Positions 5,931 to 8,499 of a DNA stretch of 8,499 nucleotides are shown piece by piece. The DNA comes from CAYFMH01 sp964344775 (GTDB lineage: Bacteria; Patescibacteriota; Gracilibacteria; UBA4473). A program made the translations under genes and the position numbers. Below the pieces are notes generated by a model that was not told where the DNA came from, ran no database searches, and saw nothing but the letters and a program-made list of their open reading frames with translations. The stretch covers positions 1 through 8,499 of the forward strand of contig CAYFOO010000058.1 in assembly GCA_964344775.1 (NCBI GenBank), given 5' to 3'. Positions within the stretch are counted from its first letter, which is position 1; each line of letters starts with the position of its first letter.

Positions 5931-5941
5931 TACATCGTCAA

Positions 5942-5952
5942 CGACACCCGGT
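5942..5952. repeat. 11-bp direct repeat of part of the tRNA-Arg gene, upstream of the integrase
   Basis: CGACACCCGGT here is identical to 6031-6041 inside the tRNA (3' side of the anticodon stem, variable loop and first T-stem base), 89 bp away in the same orientation. It could be an integrase arm or core site, or a remnant of an attachment-site duplication. Matching stops at both ends. Confidence 0.5.
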
Positions 5953-5955
5953 CAA

Positions 5956-5967
5956 AACACGAGTGTT
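5956..5967. repeat. short inverted repeat in the integrase upstream region
   Basis: AACAC-GA-GTGTT is a perfect 5+2+5 inverted repeat about 26 bp from the integrase start codon. It may be an operator or recombinase-binding element. At this size chance is also possible. Confidence 0.25.
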
Positions 5968-6003
5968 ATTGGCGATGTTCAAAATGTCGTTTCTGCAATC
6001 TAT

Positions 6004-6080
6004 TGGTACAGGCGGAGGGATTCGAACCCCCGACACCCGGTTCCGAAGACCGGTGCTCTATCCAGCTGAGCTACGCCTGC
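6004..6080 (-). tRNA. tRNA-Arg, anticodon UCG, CCA encoded
   Basis: A full cloverleaf reads on the minus strand. The acceptor is GCAGGCG with CGCCTGT (one G-U at the first pair), and the D arm is GCTC...GAGC. The anticodon stem CCGGT/ACCGG holds loop CTTCGGA, whose anticodon TCG reads CGA arginine codons. The 5-nt variable loop is followed by T stem GGGGG/CCCTC (one G-U) around TTCGAAT. Discriminator A (6007) and CCA (6004-6006) are encoded. The tRNA is intact although a recombinase gene adjoins its 3' end. This fits an element that restores the tRNA 3' end on integration. No second copy of the 3' end is visible in the window, so the far attachment site would lie beyond it. Confidence 0.95.
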
Positions 6081-6085
6081 GTCGT

Positions 6086-6127
6086 CGGGATTGTATCCAT
6101 CCCGAGTACTCGGGATTCCTAAATCCC
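6086..6127. repeat. cluster of interleaved palindromes built from TCGGGAT / ATCCCGA
   Basis: TCGGGAT (6086-6092) and ATCCCGA (6099-6105) form one hairpin. ATCCCGAGTACTCGGGAT (6099-6116) is a perfect 18-bp palindrome. GGGATT (6112-6117) with AATCCC (6122-6127) forms a third hairpin. The arms are shared, so the hairpins are mutually exclusive. It lies directly upstream of the tRNA 5' end. It may be a REP-like repeat or a processing or binding element; I do not recognise it. Confidence 0.6.
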
Positions 6128-6134
6128 TCCTCTC

Positions 6135-6163
6135 AACTTCGCTATACAGCGAAGTTGGTTTTT
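6135..6163 (+). terminator. intrinsic terminator-like hairpin
   Basis: AACTTCGCT (6135-6143) pairs perfectly with AGCGAAGTT (6148-6156) around a 4-nt loop; GG and five T (6159-6163) follow. It is a clear terminator shape on the plus strand, but no plus-strand gene lies upstream before 2945. It may insulate the M23 gene from stray transcription, or the hairpin may belong to the palindrome cluster beside it. Confidence 0.55.
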
Positions 6164-6172
6164 AACGTCCTT

Positions 6173-6202
6173 GTTGACTTGTAATCTCGTTTTCTCGTCA
6201 AC
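6173..6202. repeat. inverted repeat GTTGAC / GTCAAC in the M23 upstream region
   Basis: GTTGAC (6173-6178) and GTCAAC (6197-6202) flank an 18-bp spacer. It could be a dyad for a regulator or part of the tRNA promoter region on the minus strand. The rest of 6164-6260 shows nothing I can name. Confidence 0.25.
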
Positions 6203-6261
6203 TAATTTGGCAAAGAACGGGCCGAGTTTAGTAAGGAATCGGATTTATTCAAGTTTTTCGT

Positions 6262-6290
6262 TTGAAAAAGTTATGAAAATCTGCTATAAT
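6262..6290 (+). promoter_or_regulatory. strong promoter of the M23/SLH gene
   Basis: TTGAAA (6262-6267) and a perfect TATAAT (6285-6290) are 17 bp apart, with the extended -10 element TGC directly before the latter. Transcription would start near 6297, leaving about 17 nt before the ATG at 6314. That short leader leaves little room for a Shine-Dalgarno, and none is at a useful distance. Confidence 0.8.
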
Positions 6291-6313
6291 CTGGGGATTT
6301 AATCTACCCAAAA

Positions 6314-8347
6314 ATGGATTTTAACAAACTATTTCGGCTACTACTGATCATCCTTACCTGTGGAGTAATCCTACACTGGTGGAAAAAAGAGGGAAAAAGA
6401 GATTTTTTGAAACATAAAACTCTACACAACCCTCTCAATCCACGACCTGCGGGGATAAATGACAGAAGGGAACATAAGCCTTTTTTCCAATCTTTCCCAA
6501 TTCATATGGCAGGATTGTGGCTTTTGCCAGTGATTGGACTTTCACTTTTTTTTGGCGATACGCTCAAAGAGTATTCTTACTTTTTCCGAGCGAGTCTCCT
6601 GCAAATGGTCCCCACAGAATTTACTGGGACGGTCCCACCGATCGAAAAAGTGCCAAACTGGACTGAACTTTCTGATTCAGAAAGGCAGATGTCTTATTTA
6701 CAACTTCCAAAATCAAAACTGATCGATATTCCAAACTATTTGATGGCGGATATCCAGGCGGGGAAAAACTATGGGAGTAGCTCTGATTATCAGAGGAATG
6801 CCTACATTACTTATCCAGTACCACATCTAGGGAACTACATGCTTGATGGGACTGAAAATAGTGGTTCTCACACCGGGATAGATATCAAAGCACCCATTGG
6901 GACACCAGTTCGATCAATTGCTGCTGGAACAGTGTTTCGGACAGACAATCAAAAAACTGGTTTTGGAAAATACGTGACTATTGCTCACGTACAGATCCCA
7001 GACCCGGCAAATCCAAACCAAAAAACCACACTTTTTTCCAACTATGCACACCTATCTCAGGTGAGTGTTCAAGAAGGAGAAACCGTGACGAAAGGACAGG
7101 TGATTGGGAAAGTAGGGGATACAGGATTTGCAACTACTCCGCATTTACATTTTCAAATCGATCGGGATACGGCCCCTTTTCATCCGTACTGGCCGTTTCA
7201 GTGGAAAGATGTGCAGGCAGCGGGGCTTAATTCTTACTTTGAGGGGGTGAAACATGGAGTAGGAAAAGGAAATGCAATCAAATATACAACTCATCCGGTT
7301 AATTTTATCGCTAAGTTTGATAACTACATTGCCGAGAATTTGGTTGCTTCGACGACAATTCCAGTAGTTACAAGTGACAATGAGCAAATAACCAGCCTTC
7401 GCCAAGGCTTCGGTGGGCAGGCAGAGAACAAAGAGCAAACAACAAACAACGAAACAGAGCCAAAAGTTGAAAGTCAAAAGGAAAAAGAAAATTCCGAAAT
7501 CCGAATTCCGAATTCCGAAATTGAGAATCCGGAGGATTTGGAAATCACGTTTGAAACGGACCGAAGTTACATTCCTGGAGAGGAAAAAGTGGTGAAAATT
7601 CGAGTAAATGAAGCCAATTTAGTCGCTTCGAGTGGAATTTTAATCGATTCTACGCTCAAAGGTTTGGCTCAAGTTTCTCCGACATCCCTTTCTACCACTG
7701 ATTTTACAGATAATGTGGCAGAGATAAAAGTTTCTACAGATTCTGGTCGAACGTTTAAACTCATCGCGAGTGGAGAATTCGGAGAAGTGAAGTCTTCTAG
7801 CCTGCGGCCGCAGGTTTTTGCCGATGTGGAGAGCGGCCACACGTATGCGGATGCGATTAGCTATCTCAAAGAAAATGAAATCGTAAAAGGATACCCGGAT
7901 GGAACCTTTAAACCAGAAGGGACGCTCAATCGTGCAGAAGCGGTGAAGATCCTTTTAGCTGGAAATGACATTGAAGCAGCATTGGGAAATAGTACTTTTC
8001 CAGATGTAGCAGCGGATGCTTGGTTTGCAAACTATGTAACCACGGCTGCGGATCGAAAGATTGTAAAAGGATACGGAGATGGGAGTTTCAAACCGGGAAA
8101 TACAATCTCTCGAGCAGAATTTCTCAAAGTGGCTATTTTAACCGCTGGGTTTGAACCAACAGAAGTCACTAATCAGCCGTATGATGATGTATCTCTAGAT
8201 GCTTGGTATGCCAAGTTCTTCAGCTTTGCCAAGGAGCACAGTTTACTCCGTCTCAAGCGAGGAGGATTTATCGTGCCAAATGATCCGATCACGCGGGCGG
8301 AGGCGGCGGATGTGATGTATCGGTTGGCGAAGATTGGGAAGCGGTAG
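6314..8347 (+). CDS. membrane-anchored M23 peptidase with three C-terminal SLH domains
   Basis: A 677-residue cell-envelope protein. Hydrophobic helices at about 6-21 and 66-81 anchor it; the first may act as a signal anchor. The M23 (LytM-type) zinc endopeptidase domain spans about 165-295 with H186 and D190 (SHTGID), H246 (YAHLS), and H277 and H279 (PHLHF). All the expected metal and catalytic residues are present, so it should cleave peptidoglycan cross-bridges. A linker (about 350-408) contains a palindromic insertion encoding SLRQGFGGQ and a short tandem repeat. A beta-rich region of unknown type (about 408-498) follows. Three SLH domains close the protein: about 502-547, 562-607 and 623-672, each ending in the typical R-A-E motif (NRAEA, SRAEF, TRAEA). 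SLH domains bind cell-wall polysaccharide, so the enzyme is probably held at the surface for wall remodelling or division. The start is the first ATG, fixed by the promoter just upstream. Confidence 0.93.
   Translation: MDFNKLFRLLLIILTCGVILHWWKKEGKRDFLKHKTLHNPLNPRPAGINDRREHKPFFQSFPIHMAGLWLLPVIGLSLFFGDTLKEYSYFFRASLLQMVPTEFTGTVPPIEKVPNWTELSDSERQMSYLQLPKSKLIDIPNYLMADIQAGKNYGSSSDYQRNAYITYPVPHLGNYMLDGTENSGSHTGIDIKAPIGTPVRSIAAGTVFRTDNQKTGFGKYVTIAHVQIPDPANPNQKTTLFSNYAHLSQVSVQEGETVTKGQVIGKVGDTGFATTPHLHFQIDRDTAPFHPYWPFQWKDVQAAGLNSYFEGVKHGVGKGNAIKYTTHPVNFIAKFDNYIAENLVASTTIPVVTSDNEQITSLRQGFGGQAENKEQTTNNETEPKVESQKEKENSEIRIPNSEIENPEDLEITFETDRSYIPGEEKVVKIRVNEANLVASSGILIDSTLKGLAQVSPTSLSTTDFTDNVAEIKVSTDSGRTFKLIASGEFGEVKSSSLRPQVFADVESGHTYADAISYLKENEIVKGYPDGTFKPEGTLNRAEAVKILLAGNDIEAALGNSTFPDVAADAWFANYVTTAADRKIVKGYGDGSFKPGNTISRAEFLKVAILTAGFEPTEVTNQPYDDVSLDAWYAKFFSFAKEHSLLRLKRGGFIVPNDPITRAEAADVMYRLAKIGKR
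7393..7424 (+). repeat. palindromic insertion encoding SLRQGFGGQA
   Basis: GCCT (7395-7398) pairs with AGGC (7419-7422) and CGCC (7400-7403) with GGTG (7412-7415) around an AAGGCTTC loop. The element lies in frame within the peptidase linker and adds residues 361-370. I recall very similar peptide strings in many unrelated CPR proteins, which would make this a mobile palindrome of the REP or Rickettsia-palindrome kind. That statement is from memory. Confidence 0.55.
7491..7522 (+). repeat. tandem repeat of ATTCCGAA in the peptidase linker
   Basis: Four imperfect units of the ATTCCGAA type run head to tail (units of 6-8 bp) and encode SEIRIPNSEIE. The repeat is in frame and sits about 70 bp beyond the palindromic insertion, in a low-complexity Gln/Asn/Glu/Lys linker. 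It looks like intergenic-type repeat DNA that was captured by the gene. Confidence 0.6.
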
Positions 8348-8367
8348 TTGTTATCCAGTAATTAAAA

Positions 8368-8396
8368 AGCTATTAGCCTTTAGCTGAGTTCTTTTA
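8368..8396 (+). terminator. weak terminator candidate after the M23/SLH gene
   Basis: AGCTA (8368-8372) and TAGCT (8381-8385) form a 5-bp stem with an 8-nt loop about 20 nt after the stop codon. TTCTTTT follows at 8390-8396. The stem is short and A/T-rich, so it is a tentative call. Confidence 0.3.
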
Positions 8397-8404
8397 AAAA
8401 AAAC

Positions 8405-8432
8405 TTGACAAAAATAAAAAAATAACTATAAA
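8405..8432 (+). promoter_or_regulatory. strong promoter pointing out of the window
   Basis: A perfect TTGACA (8405-8410) and TATAAA (8427-8432) are separated by 16 bp of almost pure A/T, a good sigma-70-type promoter. An AAGGAAA at 8449-8455 resembles a Shine-Dalgarno, but no ATG follows before the edge and stop codons interrupt the frames. The served gene or RNA must begin beyond 8499. Confidence 0.6.
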
Positions 8433-8499
8433 TAGGTTATTATTTCTTAAGGAAACTCTGCAAAACTGATTAAAAGCTGGTAAAATTGAGAAAATTTAA

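Noticed and set aside
5853..6122. Plus-strand open frame over the integrase start and tRNA
   Set aside because: It runs through an intact tRNA and the recombinase N-terminus, so it is not a plausible gene.
7145..7477. Minus-strand open frame inside the M23/SLH gene
   Set aside because: It is a shadow of a strongly supported coding region with conserved active-site motifs on the plus strand.
1..8499. CRISPR array
   Set aside because: No regularly spaced repeats of 23-40 bp occur; the TGAAGTG copies are too short and too few.
1..8499. Alternative code with UGA read as glycine, as in Gracilibacteria
   Set aside because: TGA ends several genes at sensible places (for example at 962-964 and 2049-2051), and long frames need no readthrough.

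Overview
The window looks like a stretch of a Candidate Phyla Radiation (Patescibacteria, possibly Peregrinibacteria-like) chromosome carrying the end of an integrated element. This placement is an inference. It rests on three things: an M23 peptidase fused to three SLH domains with an N-terminal membrane anchor; a small palindromic insertion encoding SLRQGFGGQ, a peptide string I remember as recurring in CPR proteins; and many short genes of no recognisable family. The standard code fits. TGA ends several genes and nothing suggests it is read as glycine.

Right part (about 6000-8499) looks like resident chromosome. It has a tRNA-Arg(UCG) gene on the minus strand with encoded CCA, then a palindrome-rich spacer with a terminator-like hairpin. 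After that comes a strong promoter (TTGAAA, 17 bp, extended TGCTATAAT) driving a 677-residue membrane-anchored M23 peptidase/SLH protein. A second strong promoter at the right edge points out of the window.

Left part (1 to about 6000) looks like an accessory island. A tyrosine recombinase gene starts 73 bp from the 3' end of the tRNA, the usual layout for an element integrated into a tRNA gene. An 11-bp stretch of the tRNA is repeated just upstream of the recombinase. Going leftward come a 70-residue acidic protein, a 74-residue zinc-ribbon protein with its own promoter and Shine-Dalgarno, and a 455-residue coiled-coil/two-transmembrane protein. Next is a plus-strand operon of three overlapping genes (two small membrane proteins and a protein with a C-terminal excisionase-type HTH). 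Finally, divergent from that operon, are an HTH protein resembling phage small-terminase/phBC6A51 homeodomain proteins and a 249-residue hypothetical protein.

The least explained stretch is the 334-bp divergent intergenic region (1367-1700). It folds on paper into one long rod-like hairpin (1524-1638), followed by a terminator-like hairpin with a T-tract that ends 12 nt before the start codon of the three-gene operon. Three copies of TGAAGTG there could swap pairing partners. This reads as a transcription attenuator or an independent small RNA of no family I recognise. The second membrane-protein operon, the HTH proteins and the coiled-coil membrane protein could be accessory, defence or element-maintenance cargo, but no function can be assigned from sequence alone.
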